Origin: Agrobacterium sp. a22-2
Lineage (GTDB): Bacteria > Pseudomonadota > Alphaproteobacteria > Rhizobiales > Rhizobiaceae
NCBI RefSeq assembly: GCF_012276985.1
Contig: NZ_JAAXMM010000003.1
Location: 304,748-368,747, forward strand
DNA length: 64,000 nt
Direction of reading: 5' to 3'
The stretch's first letter is position 1, and the number at the start of each line of letters is the position of its first letter. The notes below the pieces were generated by a model. That model did no database searches. It was not told the DNA's origin and saw only the letters and a list, made by a program, of their open reading frames with translations. The translations under genes were made by a program, and so were the position numbers. Below are positions 52,357 to 61,920 of the stretch, in pieces.

Positions 52357-53358
52357 ATGCCTTTTAGCGACCCTCACCATCCTCTCTGGAAGCCAGAGAA
52401 CCTTCGTCGCGCCATCCATGCGGCAGGCGTGGCGCTCTGGTCGTGGAACGTCACTAACGACCATTTTACGATGGACGAGCAGGCTTTCACGCTCTGGGGG
52501 CTTGCCAAACGCGGCGACGTGAAATTCGAAGACCTATCGGCCCATATTCATCCGGCCGATAGAGATCGTGTGCGGGCAGCCTTTACGGCGACGCGGGGAA
52601 TTGTCGGGGCCTATGAGATCGATTTCCGCATCATGGTGGCGGACGAAATCCGCTGGATTTCGGCCCGGGGTCTGGGCGACGATGCCGCTCTCCACGAGGG
52701 ACAGATGTTTGGCGTTTTTCTGGATGTGACCGGACGCAAGCAGGCTGAGGAAGGCAACGAGTTGCTCGCCGGCGAAATGAGCCATCGGGTCAAGAATCTG
52801 CTGGCCATTGCCGTCGGACTTACCAATATCACCTCGCAGTCGACGACGACCGCAAAGGAGATGGCGACGGAACTGACGGGGCGATTGTCGGCCCTTGGTC
52901 GCGCCCATGATCTCGTGCGTCCCCTACCGGGCAGCCAGGGACACGCAGCCCTTTTGGGCGACCTTCTGTCGGTTCTGCTATCGCCTTATGAGGATCTCGG
53001 TGCCTTCAAAGGCCGTATTCGGGTCGCCGTGCCTCGCATGGGCGTGGGCGAGGCTGCAGCTACGGCCCTGTCTCTCATTTTCCACGAACTGGCGACGAAC
53101 TCCCTGAAATACGGTGCACTCTCCGTGGATACGGGAATTCTCGATCTTTCAGGCACTACCGACGATGACGATGTGACGTTGACGTGGACCGAGCGGGGCG
53201 GGCCGAAGGTGGAACCTCCCAACGGGGCGGAGGGCTACGGAAGCAAGCTGCTCAACCGAAGCGTAACCGGCCAGCTCGGAGGGACCATCACCTATGACTG
53301 GTCGGTCGAGGGGGTCGTCGTTATTCTGAAGCTGAAAGGCGAAAGACTGGCCAAGTAG
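52357..53358 (+). CDS. PAS-HWE sensor histidine kinase
   Basis: This 333-residue soluble kinase has a PAS domain (about 20-128, with PAC-type VFLDVTGRKQAEE) and an HWE-type kinase core: phospho-His143 in EMSHRVKNLLA, Asn248 in HELATNSLKYG and WTE (277-279). HWE kinases are typical of Rhizobiales and often feed the general stress response or light/oxygen signalling. The PAS lacks the LOV cysteine motif NCRFLQ, so it is not a LOV photoreceptor. No cognate regulator is adjacent. Confidence 0.92.
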   Translation: MPFSDPHHPLWKPENLRRAIHAAGVALWSWNVTNDHFTMDEQAFTLWGLAKRGDVKFEDLSAHIHPADRDRVRAAFTATRGIVGAYEIDFRIMVADEIRWISARGLGDDAALHEGQMFGVFLDVTGRKQAEEGNELLAGEMSHRVKNLLAIAVGLTNITSQSTTTAKEMATELTGRLSALGRAHDLVRPLPGSQGHAALLGDLLSVLLSPYEDLGAFKGRIRVAVPRMGVGEAAATALSLIFHELATNSLKYGALSVDTGILDLSGTTDDDDVTLTWTERGGPKVEPPNGAEGYGSKLLNRSVTGQLGGTITYDWSVEGVVVILKLKGERLAK

Positions 53359-53411
53359 ACAGACGATCGGCATCCGTTTCAAACAGCTGAAGTTCAGCCC
53401 CTATTGGCGAC

Positions 53412-55058
53412 CTATGACGCAGCTGCCGTCCGGCAGGCGGAGACCAGATCGAGCGCCCGGTCGCGCACCGAGGTCTCGACATGCATCATGCCGAGCACGG
53501 TGTGGAACAAGTTGTCGTGGGAGGTCGGCTTGACCGCTTCCGCCTGGAGGCAGGCCTGATCCATGTCTCGCTTCTCCTCCTGGCCCTGCCAGAGCACGAA
53601 GGGCACATGGGTCTGCTGCGACGGCGCGATCATGTAGGGTGCCCCGTGCAGATAGAGGCCGAACTCGCCGAGCGATTCGCCATGATCGGACATGTAGATC
53701 ATCGCGGGCGACAGACGGTCCTGTCGCGCTGCCAGCTTGTCGATGATCGTTGCCAGGACATGATCGGTGTAAAGGATCGTGTTGTCATAGGCATTGACGA
53801 TTTCCGACTGAAGGCAATCGGCGAACTCCGCCGTGCGGCAGTCCGGGGTGAATGTCCGGAAGCTTTCCGGATAGCGCTGGTAGTAGGCCGGGCCGTGGCT
53901 GCCGATCTGGTGCAGGACCAGAACCGTATCCTGATCGACCTTGTCCATCCAGGCGTCCAACCGGTCGAGCAGCACGCCGTCCTCGCATTCGCCGTCCTTG
54001 CAGAAGCGGGGATCCTTGGTGTCCGGCATCGACTGCTGGGCGACACGATTGGCGATCTGCTTGCTACCGGTATTGTTGTCCCACCATTCCGCCTTGATGC
54101 CGGCATGGGTCAGCACATCCAGCAGGTTCTCGGTATCGAGACCTTTGGCGTGGCTGTAGGCTGCCTTGGGATAGACCGAAAACATGCAGGGCAGGGAGAC
54201 GGCCGTCGCGGTTCCGCAGCTGCGGGTGTCGGTGAAGTAGGTGATGTCGCGCTTGGCGAGTTCGGGATTGGTCAGCCGTCCATAGCCATTCAGCGAGAAG
54301 TTTTCCGCTCTTGCGGTTTCGCCGGCGACGATGATCGTCAGCCGTGGCTTACGCGATCCGGCCGGCAGGCCTGCCACATGGGCATCGCGGCCGAGCGGCT
54401 GGACCACGATGTTGCGTTCCGCATCGCGGTGGATGGCGTAGCGCACGGCGCTGGCGATCGGCATGAAGGGATTAAGGGTCGCGAACCAGTCGCGATGTTC
54501 GCGTGTTACGGACGCATAGGTGCTGGCATGGGAGAGGCCGGCAGCGACGAACACGATCAGGCACGGCAGGATGACGGCGAGGTTCCATTTCACCTTTTGC
54601 AGGAAGGGACGGTGCACGATCCGTACCAGGGAGATCAGAACGGATGGCAGGACACCGTAGAGCGCCATGTGCAGGAGAAAAGCCGGCGTCATCAGGTGTC
54701 CGGCCTCCGCCGGCGTCGTCTCGGCGGCGTTGCGGATCATCTCGACGTCGATGATGATGCCGAAATGATCCATGAACCAGGATCCGGCGGCGCTGGCCAG
54801 AATGAGGCCGATGAACAGCGGCTTTGTTGCGTATTTGACGGAAACCGTGACGCAAGCGGCAATGAAGATCGCCGCCAGGCCAAGCGCCAGCATGCCGGTG
54901 GCAAGCGGCTGATCGGCCATATCGGCAAACCCCTTGGACCAGAAGGTCTGGTTGCTCAGCAGCAGAAGATAGAGGGCGGTGACCGTGCTCAGCGTGGCGC
55001 TGCCGATGGCTGGCCGCGTCAGACAGAGGCGCTGCGAGGGGGCGACAATCGTGCTCAC
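53412..55058 (-). CDS. eptA: lipid A phosphoethanolamine transferase (EptA family)
   Basis: This 548-residue inner-membrane enzyme has five N-terminal helices (about 20-185) and a periplasmic alkaline-phosphatase-fold domain. The zinc site is seen in VAGETARAENFS, the nucleophile Thr in RSCGTATAVSLPCMFS, plus MSDHGESLGE and DNLFHT. It transfers phosphoethanolamine to lipid A, lowering polymyxin binding. The start is GTG at 55058 after AAGGA. It is monocistronic; the PmrAB/QseBC-like system at 49-51 kb could be its regulator, as in some bacteria. Confidence 0.92.
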   Translation of the reverse strand: MSTIVAPSQRLCLTRPAIGSATLSTVTALYLLLLSNQTFWSKGFADMADQPLATGMLALGLAAIFIAACVTVSVKYATKPLFIGLILASAAGSWFMDHFGIIIDVEMIRNAAETTPAEAGHLMTPAFLLHMALYGVLPSVLISLVRIVHRPFLQKVKWNLAVILPCLIVFVAAGLSHASTYASVTREHRDWFATLNPFMPIASAVRYAIHRDAERNIVVQPLGRDAHVAGLPAGSRKPRLTIIVAGETARAENFSLNGYGRLTNPELAKRDITYFTDTRSCGTATAVSLPCMFSVYPKAAYSHAKGLDTENLLDVLTHAGIKAEWWDNNTGSKQIANRVAQQSMPDTKDPRFCKDGECEDGVLLDRLDAWMDKVDQDTVLVLHQIGSHGPAYYQRYPESFRTFTPDCRTAEFADCLQSEIVNAYDNTILYTDHVLATIIDKLAARQDRLSPAMIYMSDHGESLGEFGLYLHGAPYMIAPSQQTHVPFVLWQGQEEKRDMDQACLQAEAVKPTSHDNLFHTVLGMMHVETSVRDRALDLVSACRTAAAS

Positions 55059-55248
55059 GGAGGTTCCTTTCGATCTGCGGATCGCGCGGGATCTGGAACT
55101 GCACGCTACGGATGGCGCTCCGTTTCCATTTTCGCGACACGGGCTAGATCGTCGGTTTTCCTGACAGCAGCCTGAATGCTGCGCAGACCGTTCAGCACCC
55201 TGTCAGGTTGCTCGTCGATATGGAGTTCTATCGAAGGCGAGGGTCTGC

Positions 55249-55461
55249 ATGAAATCCAAGCTAGTCACCCCGGGTACGCTGTTGATTGCAGTGCTGGTCG
55301 CTATCGTCCTGGCCATACCGATGGCAACGGAACACCGTAAGAAGACGCCGCATTTCGGCTTCGATAGCGTCCAGCCGTTGCGGACAAGCGCGCTGACCGG
55401 CGATCGGCCTCTTCGCATGTTGTCTGCGGCATTTCGGGGAGGCCCCTGGATTCCCTCTTGA
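55249..55461 (+). CDS. small hypothetical membrane-anchored peptide
   Basis: These 70 codons follow a GCGAGGG ribosome site. The product has one N-terminal hydrophobic segment (TLLIAVLVAIVLAIPMA) and a basic tail. No family was recognised. It lies between the divergent eptA start and the LuxR-type regulator. It could be a real short envelope protein or a leader. The 210 bases downstream to 55671 contain no other gene. Confidence 0.4.
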   Translation: MKSKLVTPGTLLIAVLVAIVLAIPMATEHRKKTPHFGFDSVQPLRTSALTGDRPLRMLSAAFRGGPWIPS

Positions 55462-55670
55462 AAAGCCGACGGAACAGGCGGGATTGCGGGGGCCTGCCGC
55501 CCGGCATTCGGCAATTGCATGGCCTGGAAAACTGTGCGACAACTTCGATCGCGGTTGTGCTGGGGAGAGCATGGTCGCAATTGGGAGCAGAGATATTATC
55601 CAGTGTTGTATGGAGTCGTTTGAGGCTGCTCCCTAATTTTCGACTAGGAAATATTTTTGGGAGGAGAGCC

Positions 55671-56360
55671 ATGTCGCGGACCGCTTTGTCCGTCCACTCG
55701 CTTTCGATAAAGTCGGCGCTGGTGATCGATGATCACCCGCTGTATTGCGATGCTTTGGCCACGACGATGGAGAGCATCTTCAATACGCGCCGAATTCGAA
55801 CAGCGACTTCGCTGGGTGAGGCGCTGCAGCAATTGCGGCTGCGGTTTTCACCCGATCTGATCATGCTTGATCTGAACCTGCCCGATGCGTCGGGCCTGAG
55901 CGGATTTCTGAAAATCAAGGAAAAAATCCCGGATGTGCCGGTGATCGTTATCTCGGCAATCACGACAGAGGGCGTCATCCAGTCGGTCATTGCCGCCGGT
56001 GCCGCCGGGTTCATCCCCAAGGATATCGGTCGCCAGTGTTTCCAGGATGCCATGCAGGATATCTGGAATGGCAAGACCTATGTGCCGCCCGGTTATACCA
56101 TGCCGGCCCGCGCCACGGCCACGGATCGGTCGGCGGAAACGATCTCGCGCAAGATCGCCCATCTGTCGCAGCAACAGACCCGCATTCTGGGGCTGATCTG
56201 CGAAGGCATGCCGAACAAGCTGATCGCCTACGAAATGCAACTCGCCGAAGCGACCGTGAAGGCGCATATCACCGCACTTCTGCGGCGGCTGGGTGTCCAT
56301 AACCGGACGCAGGCGGCAATGCTGGTCCGCGAGGTCTCGATCCGCCACAGCCTGCAATGA
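55671..56360 (+). CDS. NarL/LuxR-family response regulator (ErbR/AgmR-like)
   Basis: This 229-residue regulator has a receiver domain (D20/D21 acidic pocket, phospho-Asp67 in LIMLDLNLPDASG, Lys in GFIPKDIG) and a LuxR helix-turn-helix (LSQQQTRILGLICEGMPNKL, then ATVKAHITALLRRL). GGGAGGAG lies before the ATG at 55671. It is followed by FIST and hybrid kinase genes in the order seen near the Pseudomonas ethanol-oxidation regulators, so it probably controls quinoprotein alcohol oxidation genes. Confidence 0.92.
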   Translation: MSRTALSVHSLSIKSALVIDDHPLYCDALATTMESIFNTRRIRTATSLGEALQQLRLRFSPDLIMLDLNLPDASGLSGFLKIKEKIPDVPVIVISAITTEGVIQSVIAAGAAGFIPKDIGRQCFQDAMQDIWNGKTYVPPGYTMPARATATDRSAETISRKIAHLSQQQTRILGLICEGMPNKLIAYEMQLAEATVKAHITALLRRLGVHNRTQAAMLVREVSIRHSLQ

Positions 56361-56408
56361 GCCATGGCGGACCAAGGCGACGCTCTGGAAAGCACAGGAT
56401 GACGGCGC

Positions 56409-57578
56409 ATGACGGCTGTCGACGATCTTGACCGTAAGCCAGCGGAGGCGGTGCGGCTTGCCGTGTCGCATGCCGAGGATGCCGCCGTTGCCCTGGCCGA
56501 GATCCGGCGGCAACTCGCGACGTCAAGACCGAGCTTCATCCTTCTGTTCGTGCCGAACAGGTTGCAACCCGAAGACTTAGCCAAGGCGCTGCGCGGCGCC
56601 TTGCCGGACACGGTTGTCTTCGGTTGCACGACGGCTGGCCAGATCACGTCGCGCGGCTATGAAGACGACGCCCTGCTGGCGATCGCCTTCGAGCGCAAGC
56701 ATTTTCGGGTGGCCTCGACCTTGTTCGAGCCGATCTCGCCGGTGTCGATCGCCGATGTCGTGTCACAGACGGAGCGGCTCGCCTCGCAGTTCCGCGCCAC
56801 GCCGGGCCGCAAGCGCCTGGCCCTGATCTTTGCCGACGGCTTGTCGAAGCAGGAGGATATTCTGGTGGCGGCCTTGGAAGCCGGGCTGAAGGATATCCCC
56901 GTGTTCGGCGGTTCGGCCGGCGACGGGCTGCGGTTTGAGAAAACGCAGGTGCTGCGCAATGGCGAGTTCCACAGCAATGCCGCGCTCCTGCTGCTCTTGG
57001 AGACCGATCTGGCGTTCAGCGGGCTGGGTTTCGATCATTTCCAGCCGACCGAAAAACGCATGGTCGTCACCCGCGCCATTCCGGAGGAACGGCTGGTTCT
57101 GGAAATCAACGGCTCGCCGGCGGCGCAGGAATATGCCCGGATGATCCAGGTGCCGGTGGCAGACCTGTCGCCCAAAATCTTTGCCGAAAACCCGGTTCTG
57201 GTGCGCAATCGGAATCTCTATCATGTCAGGGCCATCCAGCAGATCCACGGCGCAAACGGCCTGACCTTCCTGTCGGCCATCGATGACGGCCTCTTGCTGA
57301 CGCTCGGTCGCGGCAAGGAGATCATCCGCACGCTCGATACGGGGCTTGCGGTCAGCGACAAGGACGGCGACGCGCCCGATTTCATCCTGGGCTTCGACTG
57401 TTATCTGCGCAAGCTGGAGATCGAGCGCAAGGGCCTCGACACGGAGGCGTCCGAGCGATTCCGCGAGCGCCGGGTGGTCGGCTTCAGCACCTACGGCGAA
57501 CAACATCTCGGGGTGCACGTGAACCAGACCTTCGTCGGCGTCGCCTTTTTCCGGCCAAAGGGAGGGGCGCCGCTGTGA
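56409..57578 (+). CDS. FIST-domain sensor protein (NosP-like)
   Basis: This 389-residue cytoplasmic protein has FIST_N (about 40-235, VFGCTTAGQI and VFGGSAGDGL) and FIST_C (about 240-375). FIST proteins bind small ligands; NosP members bind haem and sense nitric oxide and inhibit the adjacent NahK kinase. The stop overlaps the kinase start (GTGA), so sensor and kinase are made together. Haem binding here cannot be read from the sequence. Confidence 0.9.
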   Translation: MTAVDDLDRKPAEAVRLAVSHAEDAAVALAEIRRQLATSRPSFILLFVPNRLQPEDLAKALRGALPDTVVFGCTTAGQITSRGYEDDALLAIAFERKHFRVASTLFEPISPVSIADVVSQTERLASQFRATPGRKRLALIFADGLSKQEDILVAALEAGLKDIPVFGGSAGDGLRFEKTQVLRNGEFHSNAALLLLLETDLAFSGLGFDHFQPTEKRMVVTRAIPEERLVLEINGSPAAQEYARMIQVPVADLSPKIFAENPVLVRNRNLYHVRAIQQIHGANGLTFLSAIDDGLLLTLGRGKEIIRTLDTGLAVSDKDGDAPDFILGFDCYLRKLEIERKGLDTEASERFRERRVVGFSTYGEQHLGVHVNQTFVGVAFFRPKGGAPL

Positions 57579-59818
57579 TCAATCCGGATGAACCCTACGA
57601 GATGCAACTGGCCAAGCAGGCCAAGATCATCGAGGCGCTGATCAACCGCGCCGAACGTGGTCATGACGTTGGCGGCTCAGCCTATTCGCTGTTCGAATCG
57701 GCGATCGCGCTGCAGACCGAGGTCTGGGAAAAGACCAAGGACCTGGAAAAGGCACTCGATACCCTGGGCAGGGCGTCGAGCGAACTCGAGATCGCCTATC
57801 AGGCGCAGGAGCGCATCCAGCGAAACCTCGCCGATGCCATGGTCGCCATGGAAGGTGGTTTCGCGCTGTTCTTCGAGGAGCGTTTGCAGGTCTGCAACGC
57901 GCAGTTCCGTCACCTGCTTCCCGATGTCGAACCGCTGATCAAGCCGGGTCTCGGTTTCGAGGATTACCTGGCGGCCGTCAATGCCAGCAAATATCTGAAC
58001 CAGGACGAGAACGGCGTGACCGGCCGCGCCCAGCCGGTGGTCAAGGCCCAGAGGGCCGGCCAGCGCTTTTCGTCCTTCGTCATGGCGCTTCGAAACGACC
58101 GCTGGTTCCAGATCTCCTACCGGCAGACCAGTTCCGACAACATCACCGTGCTGCAGACCGAGATCACCGATATCGTGCGGGAGAACCGTCGCGAGAAGAA
58201 CCGGCTGATCGACCAACAGGCTCACTTTCTGCAGGCGGCCTTCGATCATATGTCGCTTGGCATCTGCACGTTTTCGTCGCGCGGCGACCTGCTGGTGCGC
58301 AACGAGCGCTTCGGCGAGCTGCTCGGCGTGCCGCTGTCGCTTCTGAAGAAGGGCAGCCGGTTCCAGCGCATCGTCGACCATGTCGAGCGCCATGAGATTC
58401 TCGACCGCAGGAGCAATCGTCCGGAATTTGCCCGCTGGTTCAAGGCCATGCGCCGTGGCGAGACGGTGCAGGAACGGTTCCGCCGCCGCGATGGCATGAG
58501 CCTCGACATCCGTATCCATTCCCTGCCGGACGACGGTTTCATCGTGTCGATCATGGACGTGACGACGGAGAGCGAAGCGGCGGCACTGCTGGAGCAGCGG
58601 GTTCAGGAGCGGACCATCGAGCTGACCGAGGCCAATCGCCAGCTGCAGATCCACGCCGACGAACAGACCAAGATCGAAGGTGCGCTTCGGCAGGCCAAGG
58701 AAGCGGCCGAGGCGGCCCACACCTCCAAGACCCGCTTTCTGGCGGCCGCCAGCCACGACCTTCTGCAGCCGATCAATGCCGCCAAGCTCTATCTCTCGAT
58801 GCTGACGGAAACGGTGGAGCAGCCGGGGGCGAAGGAAGTGGTCAGCCGGCTCAACCGGTCCTTTACCTCGATCGAGCAGCTGCTGCAGGCGCTTCTCGAT
58901 ATCTCGCGCCTCGACAGTTCGGGCGCCGAGTTCAACATCACGTCCTTCAGCCTGGGCAGCCTGCTGCAGGGCCTGGCCGAGGATCTGGCCCCATTGGCGG
59001 CGGAAAAGGGGATCCAGTTGCGGATCGTGCCCTCCCTGCGCTGGGTGACCAGCGATCAGCGCTACCTGATGCGCTGTGTCCAGAACCTGGTGGTGAACGC
59101 CATCCAGTACACGGAGCGCGGCCGGGTGCTGGTCGGCTGCCGCCTGCATGGCAATCGGCTGCGGATCGAAGTCTGGGATACCGGCGTCGGCATTTCCGAG
59201 GAAGACCAGACGCGGATCTTCAACGAGTTCACGCGGGTCGGCGGGGCGGGAAAAGGCACCGGAATGGGGCTTGGCCTGTCGATCGTCGAGCGGGCCTGCC
59301 GGCATCTCGAACACCCCGTCCGGCTGGTGTCGCAGCCGGGCTGCGGATCGGTCTTTTCGATAGAGGTGCCGCTGGCCGCCGCCGGCCATGACAATGCCTC
59401 CGAGAATCCGCTGATGGAGCGGGTGCCCGAAGGTAGCCTCGATCTTATCGTCATGGTGGTCGAGAACGATGCCGACGAACTGCACGCCATGACGCAGATG
59501 CTGGAAAGCTGGGGCGCCAGCGTGCTGGCGGCGGGCTCGACGGCCGATGCGGCGGCGCTGATGCAGGAAATCGGCACGGCGCCCGACATTCTGCTTGCCG
59601 ATTACCAGCTGGACGATGGCGACAACGGTATCGAGACGATCCGCACGCTGCGGGCGCTGGCCGGGGTCGAAATCCCGGCGGTCATCATTTCGGCCAACCG
59701 CCAGCGGGAGTTCCTGCGGCTCGGCAATGAAATGTCGTTCGCCGTGCTGACAAAACCGGTGCAGCTGGTGCGGTTGCGCGCCCTGATCGACTGGAAGACC
59801 CGGGCGCGCGTCGCGTGA
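57575..59818 (+). CDS. PAS-type hybrid histidine kinase/receiver (NahK-like)
   Basis: This 747-residue cytoplasmic protein has an N-terminal coiled region (about 10-90), two PAS-like modules (about 90-205 and 215-335), a coiled coil (about 335-385), HisKA with phospho-His394 (AAASHDLLQPINAAKLY), HATPase (QNLVVNAIQYTE, GMGLGLSIVERACR) and a C-terminal receiver (DILLADYQLDDGDNG). This architecture and the upstream FIST gene match Pseudomonas NahK/ErcS'. The start is GTG at 57575. It presumably signals to the LuxR-type regulator at 55671 directly or by phosphorelay. Confidence 0.92.
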   Translation: MINPDEPYEMQLAKQAKIIEALINRAERGHDVGGSAYSLFESAIALQTEVWEKTKDLEKALDTLGRASSELEIAYQAQERIQRNLADAMVAMEGGFALFFEERLQVCNAQFRHLLPDVEPLIKPGLGFEDYLAAVNASKYLNQDENGVTGRAQPVVKAQRAGQRFSSFVMALRNDRWFQISYRQTSSDNITVLQTEITDIVRENRREKNRLIDQQAHFLQAAFDHMSLGICTFSSRGDLLVRNERFGELLGVPLSLLKKGSRFQRIVDHVERHEILDRRSNRPEFARWFKAMRRGETVQERFRRRDGMSLDIRIHSLPDDGFIVSIMDVTTESEAAALLEQRVQERTIELTEANRQLQIHADEQTKIEGALRQAKEAAEAAHTSKTRFLAAASHDLLQPINAAKLYLSMLTETVEQPGAKEVVSRLNRSFTSIEQLLQALLDISRLDSSGAEFNITSFSLGSLLQGLAEDLAPLAAEKGIQLRIVPSLRWVTSDQRYLMRCVQNLVVNAIQYTERGRVLVGCRLHGNRLRIEVWDTGVGISEEDQTRIFNEFTRVGGAGKGTGMGLGLSIVERACRHLEHPVRLVSQPGCGSVFSIEVPLAAAGHDNASENPLMERVPEGSLDLIVMVVENDADELHAMTQMLESWGASVLAAGSTADAAALMQEIGTAPDILLADYQLDDGDNGIETIRTLRALAGVEIPAVIISANRQREFLRLGNEMSFAVLTKPVQLVRLRALIDWKTRARVA

Positions 59819-59922
59819 AACAAACACAGACCAAGGTCTCCGGTGACATCGCGGCAGCCGTCGCTAGGCTGATCGCCAACAAACGGGGACCTGAAAACGG
59901 GTCCGCAACGGGAGGTTTTTTC

Positions 59923-60588
59923 ATGCGCGTTCTTGTGCTTGCTCTGGTCCTGCTGGGCATCGGTCATGGGCCGCTGGTCGCTGCCGAAACCTATGACCTT
60001 CTCTTTCCGTCGACGGCGCTGAAGGGACTGGACACCGCGCCAAGCCCTGATGCCGGGCAGAGCACGCTGGTCTATGACAGGGTCATCTCCGGCGTCGGCC
60101 AGGAACAATTGGACGGCACGTTCAGCATCGGCCTGAAGATCAAGCCTGACGACAATGTCGCGTTGACGCTCTATCAGGGCACAAAATCCCGCGGGCTCGG
60201 CAGCTACCCCGTTTCGGTTGGCAATCCGGTGATCATGTATTTCCTTGAGAGTGCACTGGGCGATATCGCCGCCCAATCAGGCGGCAGCCCGTTCTATTTG
60301 CGCAACCGCATCAAGGATGCCCTTTTGCGCGACGCGCAGATCGTGCCGGTGTCGCTGCACTACCAGAACCGCGAGATCAAGGCGCGCGAGGTCACTATCA
60401 GGCCGTTCACCAATGACAAGGCCCGCGACAGGATGGGGCGATTTGCCGAACTGGCGCTGGCCGTGACCATATCGGAAGACATTCCCGGCTGGTATTACTC
60501 GCTGGTCGCCACGGTTCCGGCAGCGCCGGGTGCCGCAGCCGGCTATTCCAACGCCATCACCTTCAAAACTGCGGATGGCCAGCCATGA
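59923..60588 (+). CDS. hypothetical periplasmic protein of quinoprotein cluster
   Basis: This 221-residue protein has a signal peptide (1-20, ending LVA-AET). GGGAGG precedes the ATG. No family was recognised; the mature part is mixed alpha/beta with a pattern YLRNRIKDALLRDAQIVPVS. Its stop overlaps the next start by ATGATGA, so the two are coupled. Position with the SoxYZ-like carrier and zinc metallohydrolase suggests an accessory role in PQQ-dependent alcohol oxidation. Confidence 0.75.
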   Translation: MRVLVLALVLLGIGHGPLVAAETYDLLFPSTALKGLDTAPSPDAGQSTLVYDRVISGVGQEQLDGTFSIGLKIKPDDNVALTLYQGTKSRGLGSYPVSVGNPVIMYFLESALGDIAAQSGGSPFYLRNRIKDALLRDAQIVPVSLHYQNREIKAREVTIRPFTNDKARDRMGRFAELALAVTISEDIPGWYYSLVATVPAAPGAAAGYSNAITFKTADGQP

Positions 60589-60938
60589 TGCGGGCCGTCC
60601 TCTCGGCGCTGGTCACCCTGGCCGCCGCCATGCCGGCCGGCGGTCAGAGCATGTCCGATCGCCTGAACGACTATCCGACGGAGGCCAGGGCCGATTATGT
60701 CTTCGGTTGCATGGCGGCCAACGGCCAGAGCCGCACGGCGCTGCGGCAATGTGCCTGTTCGATCGACGTGATTGCCTCGATCCTGCCTTACGAGAAATAT
60801 GTCGAGGCCGAGACGGTGCTGTCGCTGCAGCAGGCCGGCGGCGAACAGATGGCAATGTTCAAGTCGGCCGTCGTGCCGCGCACCATGGTGGCGGATCTTC
60901 GCCGTGCCCAGGCGGAGGCCGAAATTCTCTGCTTCTAA
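60585..60938 (+). CDS. small Cys-containing periplasmic hypothetical protein
   Basis: This 117-residue protein has a signal peptide (about 1-20) and four Cys in the mature part (FGCMAANGQ, QCACSID, ILCF terminal). It is helical and possibly disulfide-bonded. It is translationally coupled to the preceding gene and convergent with the SoxYZ-like gene. The function is unknown; such short proteins recur beside quinoprotein relay genes. Confidence 0.75.
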   Translation: MMRAVLSALVTLAAAMPAGGQSMSDRLNDYPTEARADYVFGCMAANGQSRTALRQCACSIDVIASILPYEKYVEAETVLSLQQAGGEQMAMFKSAVVPRTMVADLRRAQAEAEILCF

Positions 60939-60946
60939 AAGCCGTC

Positions 60947-61759
60947 TTAGACTGGCGGCGTTTTCGGCAGGACACGGTCGAAGACATTGCCTTCCGTGTC
61001 GACCGCGTGGATGGTCAGATCCGGCGCGCCGTTGTCGATATAGCTGAAGCGGAACGCCGGGTTCTCGCTGACCGAAATTCCGCCTTCCAGCGCGAACAAC
61101 AGGTCGTCGCCCTGCCTGACCTCAAGTTCGCTGATGAAATGGGCGCCGATGAACAATTGGGTGATCTGGTCACGCTGCAGGCCGGAATAGTTTGGATGGC
61201 GGATCATGATCTGCGCCTCGCGGCGGGTGTTCGACATCGAAGCCGTGCCGTCGAAGAGTTTCAACCGCATCTCGCCCATGCCGTTCAGCGCTGCGGCCGG
61301 ATCCTTGGTGGCCGGCGCCGAGCAGCCACCGGAGGCCTTGACGAAGCGGCCGGTCATGAAAGTGCCCTGTGGCGTCTCGGCAATCGCCCGGATATTGGAA
61401 TACTGATTGACGCGGACCCGGGTTTCGAACTTGAGCGGCGTCATGGCCGGGCCGAAGCGGATTTCGGCGGCCAGCGGCGCCGGGTTCTCGTCGATCACCA
61501 GCTTGATCGACTGAATCGGGCCGCCCGCCGGGTCCGTCTGCTCGATCGTGACCGGAACCGTCGCGGCATCGTTGGCGCGGTAGGGGGCGGTCACGGAAAA
61601 CAGGGCGGCGCCATCGCGAAGGTCCGTCGTGCCGACGATATCTTCCTTCAGCGCGCTCCAGGTCGGTCCTTCGATCAGCGGATTGTCGGCCGTGTCCTGC
61701 TGGGCGGTGGCAAGGCTTGCCGCCAGCATGACGGACATCCCCGCGAGCATCAGTCTCAT
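60947..61759 (-). CDS. quinoprotein dehydrogenase-associated SoxYZ-like carrier
   Basis: This 270-residue periplasmic protein has a signal peptide (1-19). A SoxY-like half (about 30-150) ends in the carrier-type motif KASGGCSAP with a single Cys, and a SoxZ-like half (about 165-265) follows. In Sox proteins the Cys of GGCG carries sulfur intermediates. Fused SoxYZ homologues next to PQQ dehydrogenases and zinc metallohydrolases form the predicted quinoprotein relay system. The cargo is unknown. Confidence 0.88.
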   Translation of the reverse strand: MRLMLAGMSVMLAASLATAQQDTADNPLIEGPTWSALKEDIVGTTDLRDGAALFSVTAPYRANDAATVPVTIEQTDPAGGPIQSIKLVIDENPAPLAAEIRFGPAMTPLKFETRVRVNQYSNIRAIAETPQGTFMTGRFVKASGGCSAPATKDPAAALNGMGEMRLKLFDGTASMSNTRREAQIMIRHPNYSGLQRDQITQLFIGAHFISELEVRQGDDLLFALEGGISVSENPAFRFSYIDNGAPDLTIHAVDTEGNVFDRVLPKTPPV

Positions 61760-61920
61760 GGTTCAAGGTCCCCGTTTCAAGGACAGGGCACGACATCAGG
61801 TCGCGCACTAAAACAGTATAAGCCGAAATGCCAATCTGCAGAACCGAGCCTTTCGGATGTGTTGCCGGCGCGCATGGGCGGACGCAGGCTTGGCGGGCCA
61901 CAGGCCAGGGGAGGGTGAGC

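Noticed and set aside
53481..55175. 564-codon open frame on the plus strand
   Set aside because: It is antisense to the EptA-type gene with recognised catalytic Thr and zinc residues.
57677..59827. 716-codon open frame on the minus strand
   Set aside because: It is antisense to the hybrid histidine kinase, which has all kinase motifs and an overlapping start with the FIST gene.
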